NCBI GenBank assembly: GCA_921293015.1
Contig: OV121085.1
Span: forward strand, 17,013,731-17,077,730
DNA: 64,000 bases
Origin: Phorcus lineatus
Lineage: Eukaryota; Mollusca; Gastropoda; Trochida; Trochidae
Direction of reading: 5' to 3'
In this document: positions 15,101 to 24,577 of the stretch, one piece after another
Layout of the letters: each line of letters starts with the position of its first letter
Numbering within the stretch: the stretch's first letter is position 1
Notes under the pieces: generated by a model
The model's database searches: none
What the model was told of the DNA's origin: nothing
Seen by the model: only the letters and a program-made list of their open reading frames with translations
Program-made: the position numbers and the translations under genes

Positions 15101-18100
15101 GATATTAATAAGGCTTTAATGTCTCTTTGAATGTTTGGTGACCACATAACCTCTCTCTCCCTGCAGCCAAACACCAACTCCATCCTGGTGGGCAGCAACA
15201 CACAGAGTTTGCTCCAGATCTTCACCTTCGTAGACGGGGCGCTGCTCAAGGTCTCAGACATTGTGAGTACTTGATATTGACGGTAAAAGAGAACAGTTTT
15301 TGAGTACTTGTTATTCTACGGAAAGGGACAGTTGTTTTGTGATTAGTCTTTGAATGTTTCACTTTCTGCACTCAAGTTTCTAATCATGATACTTAGTCCT
15401 GTTGAAACTTATTCCTACATCAGTGGAAATTGAAGAGTCAAGAAATCCATAATTATGCCAAAATTTGTCATCCCTTCAATAGCCCTGTGTAATAGACAAG
15501 CATTTTATGATTTATGCTTGAATTATTTCAGCAACTAGAGAAGTCACAGCGCCCAAAAGGGTCGTGTCAGGTACCAGACATCTTCTCTCAGATGAGTGAT
15601 GGTGTGTTGGTGATACTAGGGGAGCGGGACGCGGCCGACGTAGCTTTTCCTTCATCCTCTAATATTGCCCAGTACAAGCTCACCCTCAGATACATCCCTG
15701 TCAAAGTTGGTGAGTAATATTTAGCTTATATCATATATTGGTTACATGTTTGTAATGTAAGCTTATAGGCAGAGCACTATACATTTCACGCTAGACATTT
15801 CAAGGGAGATAACTCCTTTACTACACTCTGTACATTGTACACAAAGAATGACTGGATAATTGAAACTGAGTGATGCGCTCATTAAATGTGTTTAAGGAGA
15901 TCACAAAACATCAAGTACCTGTCTTTACATTGAGCTTTAAAAATGTTTCCATCAAGAATATTCTGGTTTCTTTCTGGGACATTACAGAAATCCAGGTGTT
16001 GAAGGATGAGGAAGGCTATTTGTTTGGCTTAATAAATCCCTTATTCTGGGAGGGCAATATTTAGACATATATGCTTATAATGTTTTCATTTATTGAATGA
16101 TGAAAACGCCAATAGCTTCGATGTCCACACATCACCTTCCATGATATGAAGTTTTATATCCATAGGTATTGCCTACAGCATCCTACAATATTCGGGGTCA
16201 TTTGGGTACATTGGCAAACTGTTTTGAAGTTTAAGATACTCTGAGGGCTCCATTTGTTTCATGTTTTGTTTTTCAATTTCTTTCCCCTGTCAAATATCAA
16301 CAGTAACGCTGTTTAATTGAATAGTGCAAAGCTTTCTGAGTTGCCATGGAATGAAAAAATTTTGAACATTTTTTACACAATAGCATAAGTTCAATACAAC
16401 AAAAATTCCTTCTTCAACTCTGTCAAACCCTGCTATTTAACAAAACTTCAAATGATCCAAAACCTAAAAGCCAGGGTCCCGTTGCACAAAACACTAAGGT
16501 ATTCTTAAGTCACTAAGGTAGCCTTAGTGTTGAGTTGCTTTGTGCAACAACCCCCTGACCATCATGTCAGCCATATGCAAATGATCTCACGAGAAGTTAA
16601 CAAGCTATTGGCTTGCAGACAATCAGCTAATCTGAACATTAGTTGTGTAACAATTGTCATATGACTTTCAAGGATATCATGTTTATTCATTGCCTATCAT
16701 CATTCCAGACAAATCCCGCCTACGCAACAGCTACTCCACAATGCCCAAGACCCCAGTATCAGAAACTCTGAAACAGGAACAGAAGGTGAAGAGTCTGAGT
16801 GGGTCCAACCTCCCAGCTCAGACATCATCCAGAACTAAGACCTCCACTGTGTCCAGAACCACAGACACCATTGTGACCAGCCAGCGTGACAGTCTGGACT
16901 CTGGTCCGATCCAGATTTCTCTCCCGACATCCCAGTCCTCGCCTCGAGATCCTCCTGAAACCAACAAGCTTGTCGTGGACATGAACTCCAAAGAAGACTC
17001 AAGAAAACTAGAAACTGAAACTGTGCAATTCTCAAGTCAACCGGCCAAGTTCCAGAACTCCCATGTGGACAAATTCTTCAATGACTCTGTACCGAGGGGA
17101 GGTGTGAATGGGTATAAAAGTGTTCAGTCTAAGAGTGAGAGGACTATAAATTATACGTCGTTAACTCGTGACGATGGTTGTGTCATGGAGGATTCTCTCT
17201 CAGATCCAGGAAATTCCAGCAGTATCCATAGCGACGATGGATGTGACCTTTTAGAGAAACAGATCAAATCTCAGGCAAGTAATGTTGTATTGTAGATCTA
17301 TGCTTGTAGTGTGTTAATGAAATGTATTTAAAGCAGGTTTTGTAAATTAATTATCCTAAACAAGCCAAACAGACTCCAAGCTGGAGCAAAGGTTACCAAG
17401 GATACAGACAGTTTGCAGTTACATTGCCCTTCCAGAGGGGATGGTGTAGATTTGTACAATATTTTTTCAAACAAAAATCTGATGTATCAGTGTGGTCAAA
17501 AAAAATCATCCAGTTTTCTTCTCTTTTAACCAAATTTAGGATTAAGGTGCACTTGGTAGAGCAATGCGTAAGTCTATCAATGACATCAACTTCAGAGTAT
17601 CAAAAAAATTTTTATAAGCCTTGTGTCTCTTACCCTTTATTTCTGTATTCAATTCTCTGAGTTTCTAATTTGTACTAATATCAGTTTGACCATGTTTCAG
17701 AATGAACAAATTGCAGCTTTGCAGAAGAAAATTGACTTTTTATCCCAGTAAGTAATTCTAACAAGTTTCTTTGATGCTTAGGACTTCTCAACAAGAGGTT
17801 TATAGACACGACAGTATTCTCCTCATCACTATTTTGAATAGTCCAGAACTCATTATGAGCGCAAAAAATTTTAACCTTTGAATTTAGTATTATCACCCTC
17901 CAATACCATGGGCATAATTATTTGTATCTGTAAAGCTCCCACAATAAAAGCATTGAAGAAATGATAATAACAATTTTCAATTAGAAGTCAGCATTTTTGG
18001 GAGATGTCATATCTTTTCCATCTATGGAAGCTGTAACTCAACCTACAAGTTCCCTTTAATGACTCATGTAGATAAAGCTGTGTTGTGGTGTTGCAGAGCG

Positions 18101-20428
18101 GTGGAAGACACGTCCTGTGTGTTCCCAACAAAGTACCAGAGTTCAGACAAACCAGGTGAGCCCGAAATACAATTGTTGGGAAATAAAATATTTGAATAAT
18201 TGGTGTATATAGATAATCATAGATAATGGGATTTTGCAATTCTGTCCTTTATCTGTGTTTCCTGTTATATTCTGAGATAGTATAGCTTCAGCCTTTTACA
18301 AAGTTTGGATCAACAAAAATGCAACAAAGAATTGTGTGATACTTATGATTCAGGAGTTGAAATGAATATTTATCAATGCAGTATCAAACTTATGAAAGAT
18401 TGATAAGCTTGCTAAAAAATCAACATATTAAAGAACCGTCTCTGAGATAATGTTGGCAAAATTTTGAAAAAAAGATATTCCTGATTACAATTTCACTGAA
18501 TGTTTTGTCAACTTTTCAGGACATAACGATACAATTAAGCTTGAACTGGCGTTTACATGATGTCATCCTGCTTCATCAGCATAATTGAATCCGCTGATCA
18601 AGCTCCTTCCATATACCCTGATCTCCTTCGAGCCAAATCCCTCGTACGGCTGGCGTGACTTTATGTTCGTGGCTGTGCCCACCTGTTAATGTTTCAGCAA
18701 ATGAAATGTCGTTATCCAGAGAGCTTGAAGCTACTCTTTTTAATTTTCCATCCAGGTTGTGCCACTGTTGCTGGATGCGAGTCGTCTCATTGGCTGGTTA
18801 GATAGCTAGTGATACAAGTCTTTTGGCCTAAAGGATATCAGGGTATATGGAAGGAGCTCGATCAGCGGATTCTATTACACTGATGTAGCAGGATGACATG
18901 ATCTCTGTTCCTGGTTTCAGTTCAATTTTAGAAACAATCAAGCAGAAAACATGTACAGTGTAATCATTGAAATTTTCAGATACTATTGGAAATGTCCTAT
19001 CTTGTTTCAACAGATAAGGTTCGGATCCAGTGTAGGATGCCAGAAGGGGACATACAGACAAGATCATTCCTCCTTGATTCAGGCCGCTTACAGCTTGATC
19101 CCATCAAACAGGCCTTCAGATTAGCCACTGTGGAACTCATTATCGGTCAGTTTACTATTGTAAGGTTATCAATTAAGCAATTCTGTATTGGCCCAGTTAC
19201 AGGTCCCAGGTGTGTTGTATTGGGTCAAAATGAGATGATGGACCAAGAACTTGTAACTTGGCCAAAACAGAAACAATTAATGACAATTTATCAATCAACA
19301 TCTTTGTATTTTACTTGCACCATCGTAAAGAGTTCATTTTCATGAAAATTAAAATTATAAATGAGAGATATAACTGATGAAAGTTTTGAGGCGATAGTAC
19401 GGCTCTTTCTTTATTCGTGAGTCTGCACATGCTTAAGGTTGTATGGCCCTGTTTTTCCTGTAGTTTAAGAATCATATGGCCGAGGTCGTTATTAATGTAT
19501 ATAAGTGCCATACAATTTATATAATTCATTAATAATAGTATGTATAGGAATGCGAGTACCTCAAAACAATTTGATTTAAACCATTTTTCGGTTTTCATCG
19601 AAAATACAGGGTTTGAAATCCAACCAGTTATAGGTACTTGAAAATGAACTTTACAGATATAAGAAAGTGAATTTGTAATGACATATCTGCCTCTGTGATT
19701 ATCTGTAAGGCAAATCTATAAAATTCTCTGTTTATGTTCAATACATAATGTGTGTATGATGAAAATTAACACTGTTTATATTATGAATTTACAAAAACTT
19801 ACAAGAATATTGAAATATACCACTCAACAAAAGTTAGTCTTAGCGCTGAATATAATGTCATAGAACTAGAGGCTCTTATCTACATGTTTTAGAATAAATG
19901 CAGTAACAAGGATGTAAGGAAACATAAAACCTTACATTCGACCACAGCAATGTTAAATTGAGTATCGAGGTTATCCTAATGACATGACAAGTGTTATTCA
20001 GCAAAGTCCATGGACTTCTGAGCTTTTGCCAGTAAAGTTTCATGACGCAAATGTTTTTGAAGATAAAAAAATGTGAAATGCATGACACTTCAGTTTGAAG
20101 ATAGTTTTCAGTTTATAGATAGTTCTTGAGCGAGCATGATTCTAGATTTCAAACTCCCATGAGTTTCTAAACTTGTGAATAGTGGTATAGATAGTTATCA
20201 AATCCAAGTAATAGTAACTAATTAATGTCATGTTTGTTGAGGAGTTAAATCTTTGCCTTTTTTGCAGATGATGAAGATCCATGTGTGCTTGGGGCCAACA
20301 TCGACGGCTACATCCCCATGAAATTCAACCCTGGTGCTACTTTGTCTATCACAGGTGTCCCAGCATGCAACACTCCGCCAAGGGAGACAACTCCTGGGAA
20401 GGACCACCTGGGAACAAGTCGATGCTGA
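5959..20428 (+). CDS. WDCP: WD repeat and coiled-coil-containing protein, 14 exons, 5' incomplete
   Basis: Fourteen exons join without a phase conflict into 668 codons including TGA. The order of blocks matches vertebrate WDCP (C2orf44, 721 aa in human). An N-terminal propeller strand ends in NVTVWK, and a GCLWHPEKEVLCLL block corresponds to human GCVWHPKCAILTVL. A later block reads LEKSQRPKGSC (human LENTERPKGIC), and a short coiled coil with EQIAALQKKIDFL follows a Ser/Thr/Pro-rich linker. The C-terminal domain has LLDSGRLQLDPIKQAF (human VLLCDGKLRLSTVQQTF) and DGYIPMKFN (human EGFIPLTFT). WDCP is a cytosolic scaffold-like protein; the human protein oligomerises and binds the HCK SH3 domain, and there is no enzyme active site. 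The exon or exons for roughly the first 60-80 residues are missing and presumably lie left of the window. Introns contain MITE-like elements. Identification is firm; the role in this animal is inferred from orthology. Confidence 0.95.
6605..7066. mobile_element. TA-duplicating MITE (family 2), WDCP intron copy, left end eroded
   Basis: This is the same family as the complete copy at 57202-57971. The shared parts are the left segment with taatttttgcgcttttc and cataatgcgcaaata, the centre with tcattaatgacgagtcact, and the right end gaaaataacacccc...ttttacag. The outermost left TIR is deleted (tactg runs directly into ggggttaat) and the right-hand TA has become TG. The open frames in it are shared by copies only as DNA and do not look coding. 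Confidence 0.8.
7160..7274 (+). CDS. WDCP: WDCP exon: GCLWHPEKEV block
   Basis: The acceptor is ttcctacag and the donor gtagga. The exon encodes a WD-type strand pair with WHPEKEVLCLLGRHQCS, collinear with human GCVWHPKCAILTVLTAQDVS. It begins 93 bp after the end of a MITE in the preceding intron. Confidence 0.94.
7275..8580 (+). other. WDCP intron, nothing recognisable
   Basis: This is an AT-rich intron of 1.3 kb. I see no repeat end, RNA gene or extra exon in it. Confidence 0.6.
8581..8653 (+). CDS. WDCP: WDCP exon: KITCGCWSDDG block
   Basis: The acceptor is ctctcctaag and the donor gtgagt. KITCGCWSDDGCRLVLCVGS matches human RIHCACWTQDGLRLVVAVGS. The short exon ends in phase 0. Confidence 0.94.
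9061..9128 (+). CDS. WDCP: WDCP exon: LYTWTDIEKSI block
   Basis: The acceptor is gctgtttcag and the donor gtgagt. LYTWTDIEKSISDFAPAAW continues the propeller blade (human SYIWDSAQKTLHRC region). It leaves two bases for the next codon. The next exon is more than 4 kb away across a transposon-bearing intron. Confidence 0.9.
10002..11997. mobile_element. TA-duplicating DNA transposon (family 1), non-autonomous, 2.0 kb
   Basis: The ends are inverted: ccgtatattaccgtgta at the left and its reverse complement at the right, each running into a gtcgactta-rich subterminal zone. A TA dinucleotide lies on both sides (10000-10001 and 11998-11999). The body carries three tandem 170-bp units and no transposase-sized frame. 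A second inverted copy lies at 24648 and a terminal fragment around 57.2-58.05 kb. The TA duplication suggests mobilisation by a Tc1/mariner-type enzyme, but no coding evidence exists here. It sits in the 4.1-kb intron between the WDCP exons ending at 9128 and starting at 13278. Confidence 0.85.
10151..10660. repeat. Three tandem ~170-bp units inside family-1 transposon
   Basis: Units begin at 10151, 10319 and 10490 with gatgcaaaccggaagc or a close variant. Each contains the landmarks cttaataattattacata and aatcgacaatttta. Spacings are 168 and 171 bp; the third unit decays near 10660. Confidence 0.85.
12000..13277 (+). other. Rest of the 4.1-kb WDCP intron
   Basis: AT-rich sequence with frames too weak to support an exon; nothing else is recognised. 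Confidence 0.5.
13278..13390 (+). CDS. WDCP: WDCP exon: LVCAAELPLESLC block
   Basis: The acceptor is ctatttcag and the donor gtacca. SITSILSLSNNSLVCAAELP matches human VCSITATVDSQVAIATELP. The phase agrees with the exon ending at 9128 on one side and the one starting at 13793 on the other. Confidence 0.93.
13793..13905 (+). CDS. WDCP: WDCP exon: acidic/polar linker
   Basis: The acceptor is tttgtcccag and the donor gtaaac. It encodes a polar segment ending LLNLERNPQ, in the position of the variable linker between propeller halves in WDCP. Similarity here is weak; phase and splice sites support it. Confidence 0.85.
14639..14761 (+). CDS. WDCP: WDCP exon: NVRGLITPDVL block
   Basis: The acceptor is tgttctgcag and the donor gtatgt. 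It carries CQLVVIQLQDKLQDP and NVRGLITPDVLVHE, collinear with human HLVLVTF...VTIPGILVPDLIAF. GC content is clearly above that of the introns. Confidence 0.93.
15167..15262 (+). CDS. WDCP: WDCP exon: NSILVGSNTQSLLQIF block
   Basis: The acceptor is ctccctgcag and the donor gtgagt. The exon is 32 codons in phase 0. NSILVGSNTQSLLQIFTF matches human HVVAVASNTCNIILIYSV. Confidence 0.93.
15532..15709 (+). CDS. WDCP: WDCP exon: LEKSQRPKGSC block
   Basis: The acceptor is attatttcag and the donor gtgagt. This is the best conserved exon: QLEKSQRPKGSC, GVLVILGERD, FPSSSNIAQYKLTL. It aligns without gaps to human RLENTERPKGIC, LLLILVGKQK and LPSSKSDQYAISL. Confidence 0.96.
16472..16557. mobile_element. 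86-bp palindromic hAT-like MITE in WDCP intron
   Basis: It starts cagggtcccgttgcacaaa and ends tttgtgcaacaaccccctg, giving imperfect TIRs of about 19 bp with the CAGGG terminus usual for hAT elements. The centre is rich in cactaagg and its inverse, so nearly the whole element can fold back. I do not see a matching 8-bp target duplication. Confidence 0.6.
16709..17274 (+). CDS. WDCP: WDCP long exon: Ser/Thr/Pro-rich linker
   Basis: The acceptor is cattccag. The 566-nt exon encodes a polar, mostly disordered stretch rich in S, T, K and P, leading to LLEKQIKSQ, which starts the coiled coil. In human WDCP the equivalent linker contains the proline motif that binds the HCK SH3 domain; here I see only short motifs such as SSPRDPPE. 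The donor is GC (cag|gcaagt) instead of GT. Reading through that donor would add four residues and a stop. Confidence 0.9.
17275..17280 (+). other. Non-canonical GC splice donor of the WDCP coiled-coil intron
   Basis: The exon/intron junction reads tctcag|gcaagt, a consensus donor in every position except the T of GT. The acceptor partner is catgtttcag at 17700. Phase 0 on both sides and continuation of the coiled coil support use of this GC-AG intron. Confidence 0.75.
17701..17747 (+). CDS. WDCP: WDCP micro-exon: coiled coil
   Basis: The acceptor is catgtttcag and the donor gtaagt. It is a 47-nt exon encoding NEQIAALQKKIDFLS, a two-heptad coiled coil like human VEILSRNLVEMQRCLSEL. It leaves two bases for the next codon. 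Confidence 0.88.
18097..18155 (+). CDS. WDCP: WDCP exon: CVFPTKYQSS
   Basis: The acceptor is gtgttgcag and the donor gtgagc. The 59-nt exon encodes AVEDTSCVFPTKYQSSDKP, in the position of the human SSPVYPLSQDLPY linker. The start after gcag, not gcagag, is the only one that keeps phase. Confidence 0.85.
18557..18902. repeat. Fold-back element with ~65-bp inverted arms in WDCP intron
   Basis: The left arm (18557-18622) and right arm (18837-18902) are near-perfect inverted copies. Shared landmarks are catcctgc, atccgctgatc and ctccttccatataccctgat. The spacer is about 214 bp and no coding content is seen. It lies between the WDCP exons ending at 18155 and starting at 19014, so the transcript could form a long hairpin in this intron. 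Confidence 0.8.
19014..19145 (+). CDS. WDCP: WDCP exon: C-terminal domain LLDSGRLQLDPI
   Basis: The acceptor is gtttcaacag and the donor gtcagt. FLLDSGRLQLDPIKQAFRL and VELIIG match human VLLCDGKLRLSTVQQTFGL and SLIEML. It is strongly conserved and diagnostic for WDCP. Confidence 0.95.
19146..20267 (+). other. Last WDCP intron, nothing recognisable
   Basis: AT-rich intron of 1.1 kb, with no convincing repeat or exon. Confidence 0.5.
20268..20428 (+). CDS. WDCP: WDCP last exon with stop
   Basis: The acceptor is cttttttgcag and the TGA is at 20426-20428. NIDGYIPMKFNPGATLSITG matches human DSEGFIPLTFTATQEIIIRDG. The tail after it (about 28 residues) is shorter than in human and not conserved. 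Confidence 0.93.
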
Positions 20429-20500
20429 TTTGTCTTATCTCTCGATTCAACCTGTGTGTAAGGGAATGGACGCTTGGGTTCAACAGAAGGGGGTTATTTA

Positions 20501-20648
20501 AGAATGTTTACCAGATTCATATTATCATCAAAGTTTTCGTGCAAATCCTGGTCCAAGATCATGACCATTTTTTAAGAATGTTTACCAGATTCATATTATC
20601 ATCAAAGTTTTCGTGCAAATCCTGGTCCAAGATCATGACCATATCTGA
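20501..20648. repeat. Tandem duplication of a 74-bp unit just after the WDCP stop
   Basis: Two nearly identical units, starting at 20501 and 20575, share agaatgtttaccagattc through gtccaagatcatgaccat. The unit lies in the presumed 3' UTR, 72 bp after the TGA. Near identity suggests a recent duplication. Confidence 0.9.
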
Positions 20649-21352
20649 AATACATGTAACCCTCGCTGGGCTTTGTTCCGATACTTTCTTGATTTGATTA
20701 GGTCAAGATACATGTATCACACACCTCTGTAAAATACAACATACTTGCAGAGAGATACCATTTTACATGATCTTAATTCAATAATTTTAACGAGAGTTAG
20801 GCTAGTAACCATTATTTGAACACAAAAAATTCCCCAAGCAAACCTATCTATGAATCTCATATTTTAATTTTGTTGCCAATTTGAACATTTAACTGAATTC
20901 CTGAATTGAAATTTGCTAGAATTTGATTTATGTTGAATGTATTGTGCATAGTATCACGAACTGAACCATGGCAATGCTTCAGTGTACATTGACATCCCTA
21001 ATAAGCCAATCTGGAAGTCTTTCTGTGAGTCATCGTATAATCCTCTTTGCAATGTTTTGAAGCTACATACATCCATCATCTCTTTCCAAGTCTTTTCCTT
21101 GACATGACCAAAGGGCATGCAAGTTGAGTAGGAGTTTTCTTTTTGATAGATCCAAGGGGTGGTTTTGGCCTGCTGTTGTAAACTTTTAATCTTGTATATG
21201 ATAAAGTGGTTGTAAATGTTGAAACTCTTGTACAGTTACAGTTGTTGAAATACCAATTATTTGTTTTAGTACCACTCATGTGTCTATCAGCCAAAAACTG
21301 ACCTATTATGCATTTTTTTTATCATTGATATATTTTGTATTGGAAATATATC

Positions 21353-21358
21353 AATAAA
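21353..21358 (+). terminator. Candidate WDCP polyadenylation signal AATAAA
   Basis: A canonical hexamer about 0.9 kb after the WDCP stop codon, followed by aataataaagg. It is chosen on position only. Confidence 0.4.
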
Positions 21359-22119
21359 TAATAAAGGTAATGACATATACATGATGTTTTTGTTATTTAA
21401 GATAATGAAGTCTCAGTGCTTCCCTGCGTAGCTTTGCGTCTACAGCATAGATTGCAAAGTATTACTATTGAATTTAAAGTATATATAGTAAATCCTCTAA
21501 AATCAGTCCTCTCAAATCACATACGACAAGTTACAAGACAAGAAGATTGTTTCCTTACAATTCACTAAGCAATACGGAATTTTCTCGCACACTCTCACAT
21601 CAAAAGTTCAGATGTAAATGATGCCAATTTACTTTTCTATTTTGCATCATCTTCAATGGAAATACTATATGGTGAAATTTTTACCGTTTCTGTTAGCACA
21701 TGATTTGATGTGCAGAAGGATCATTCTTCATTGAGAAGATGACAATTTTGAGTACATGCTTTAGCACCCATATGATACAGGATATCCGTTCAATTCATCA
21801 TCATAAGGTCTTCAGTGGCACCCTTGATATTATGATGATCTGTCTTTGATGCCAGCATGGAAGACTTTGTGTTAATCAAAGCCAGAGACTGCATTTCTGG
21901 ATACGCCATGTTCACATTCTCTCCAACAGAGGCTAGGCTACCAAGTCATTTCTTCCCGAATACCCTCTGTTATAAGTGGACACACTTTTTGTTGAGTCAG
22001 TCCCCATGCAGTGAAAATTTACTACAGCGGAACCATCCTTATTCTTATTTAAGAATTTCATAAAATATTGTTTTTCTTTTCTGACTGACCTCTCTTGCAA
22101 GAAAAAGGTTATCATAAAG

Positions 22120-22294
22120 CAGGGATTGGGAAAGGCAGGGGCCAGGGGCCATTTTGCTCTTTTGAAAGAAAAATGGCCCAATCAAATAAGAAATTTTACC
22201 AATGCTACTAAGGGGAATGGCCCATTCAAAATTCTGAAAATGACTGAAAGCCCTGAAAATGACCCATTGTCAAAGGTGTCTTTCCCAATCCCTG
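22120..22294. mobile_element. 175-bp hAT-like MITE with perfect 15-bp TIRs
   Basis: It begins cagggattgggaaag and ends ctttcccaatccctg, a perfect 15-bp inverted repeat. It is flanked on both sides by ATAAAG (22114-22119 and 22295-22300), a 6-bp target duplication. The CAGGGAT terminus and the duplication length fit hAT subgroups with short duplications. There is no coding capacity. Confidence 0.85.
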
Positions 22295-22300
22295 ATAAAG

Positions 22301-23867
22301 GTGAAGAATCTTTTGTCCTTTCAACTTTTAAAGGATAAGATAAAATGTTCAGCTTGAAAAAAATCACTATTACATGAATCCAGGCTGGCTCAACTGGACA
22401 ATTATTATTTTGCAAAGTGTGAAATTATTGCAATTTTTACTCTGAATTATCGAGGAGGCAAATAACTTTAACTGTAACCAATAAAGATTCTGACTTGCTT
22501 CCCCACAAACTGCTTCAATCATAACAAAGTACAGAGGAAAGAAATGGCCTAGAAACCTGTGGGAGGTGGTCAAGGTTTGTTCAGACTCTCAAATTTACAG
22601 GGATCATCAAATGAAAAAAAGTCAATCCAAAAGAGAATCAATCTTTTTATTTTCAAACATGTTGACATAAAAAAACATGCCATGAGAACAATTCATTATC
22701 TTGCATAATGAAAAAAGGGAACATTTTCCCTTGTACAAACATATCAAGCACAAAATAAAATTCACCAATGTTTCTTGTATGATCATGGACTGATTTGAAA
22801 GATAACAAACGCCTTTTTTTTCAAACATGCAAACATCTGGAAGTCTATTAAAAGAATTTCAGTTTTGGCAGTGTATCACACAAGAATACAGAATATGATT
22901 TATCTTGAAATTAATAAATAAGGTGACAGGCAAAATAAATTGAAGAACTGAAGCACAATCTCAAACCTTTATTAAGCTAGAGCAACAGAGTAACTTGGCC
23001 CTTTCATTAAGAGTCTTAAAAACAAGATTTCTGACAAGAAATATTGCTATGACTACAAAATATCATTTTCATTTGAACTTGTAATAATCCTTGAAAAAAT
23101 GGAATGATGAAAATGCTTTTTACATTTAATGAATCCATTTCTAAATTCATATTCACAATAAGCAAGATGTTGACGTTTCATAATTCTTGGAACAGCCTAC
23201 AGGCTGTAGAACAGACTTAACTGGCTATACATATTTATATTTTTTCTATCATTTTACATTGAACTTAAGTGGATTAAGGTTGTCTTTACATGTGTATATA
23301 TATATATATATATATTTGACTGAAAAGAAAACCTATATTGATTCCAATATGCACTATAAACTTGCAATTCGAGCTTTGATTAAGTGAGCAATTCAGCACA
23401 AAGAAAAAATTGGTTGGTTGCTTCAGTTGGCTTCTAGAAGTTGTTGAGACGGATATTGAAGACCATTAATGGACAAACAACTTCTTTATTTGTTGTCTAG
23501 AGAGTAACCTAACACTGACATGTATAAGAATCTATGTCATCTATACAGAATAATGGGGTTGTTTAACCACATACAGTCATCGCTCCTCATGTTTTTATAC
23601 TGGTATCTCTAATGGTTGACATTTATACTGGAATGAAACACCTTCATTGAGCCTTAAAATTTAAGAGGGAAAAATTTACGATGTTTGATTGCTATTATAT
23701 GGTCACCTGTGAAATATCACTATCTGTCAGTGAAATAAACAAGTTATCAGTCCACAGTAATGAAAACATAATTTTCGCCGAGTAGAGTGAAAATAAGATG
23801 AAATTACTACTCAAGTGTTAAAGTTCATATAACAAAAATCTATCATCATATGACTCCTTTTCTATAG
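22301..23867. other. AT-rich spacer
   Basis: No gene is supported here. It contains a TA microsatellite at 23295-23314 and otherwise unremarkable AT-rich sequence. Confidence 0.5.
23295..23314. repeat. (TA)n microsatellite
   Basis: Ten uninterrupted TA units. Confidence 0.9.
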
Positions 23868-24142
23868 GTGAAAGTCCCCCTTTCAAAATTCCCGGATCAG
23901 CCACTGTGTCAGCACATCTCTTTCTCACCCTTAACACAGCAATTTTCTGTAATCTGACAACAAAACAAAAGATGTGCCCAACTGCCTCCAGGGAGGAGAA
24001 GCAGGATACGACTTATGTATACGCCAAAGAGGAACTAGGAAGAATTCTCTTTGACTACATGGAATCGATTGTGGGTGCCACTCATCAAGACATTGTTGGA
24101 ACATCTATAATCCTTAGCCTAACAGAACCATGTGATGGATGA
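23868..24142 (+). CDS. Orphan terminal-exon candidate, unknown protein
   Basis: A possible acceptor (cttttctatag) is followed by an open frame of about 90 codons to TGA at 24142, with an AATAAA at 24207. The segment contains AKEELGRILFDYMESIVG, which looks like a helical coding stretch. If real, it enters with two bases of a codon and would be the last exon of a gene between WDCP and the next host gene. I recognise no family and no upstream exon. Confidence 0.25.
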
Positions 24143-24458
24143 GACTAAAGAACAAACTGTTCTTTGCATACGTCAACTAGCTCTCGCGTAGCAGGATTCA
24201 GTCATGAATAAAATCTCAATTAGCAATGTTTTTAAAATGATTAAATATTTATATAAAATATAAACAGAAGAGAGGTTGGTGTAATGTATAATTATTTTTC
24301 TAGATGTACAGATACTAGCTGGCCTAAGGAGAGGCCAGTTAACGCCTGCTAAAAAAAAAATGCACCTTGAAATGGTAACTCAAATGTAAAACTGTACCAT
24401 TTTGTACTATGAGTCTTATGGCCTTTATACAAATTTAAATCTTCTTCTTCTTCTTAAG

Positions 24459-24577
24459 AGAGGACAGAGGACTAAGAGAACTTCAAGGAAACCCATCATG
24501 GAAGAAAACAGGCAAGAAACACCAGTCACCAAGGAGCCCAAGGTATTCAGGGAATCATCGGTCAACAGTGAAGAAGA
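24459..24577 (+). CDS. Unknown host gene, exon a
   Basis: A strong polypyrimidine acceptor (cttcttcttcttcttaag) and a gtaagt donor flank an open 119-nt exon encoding a basic/acidic polar stretch ending VFRESSVNSEE. Its phase-2 end fits the next exon. Confidence 0.5.

Larger units (their letters stand above)
20429..22113 (+). other. WDCP 3' UTR and downstream spacer
   Basis: No coding feature is seen apart from the 74-bp tandem duplication. The first convincing polyadenylation signal is an AATAAA at 21353, followed by a second overlapping aataataaag. Sequence after it is AT-rich spacer. Confidence 0.5.
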
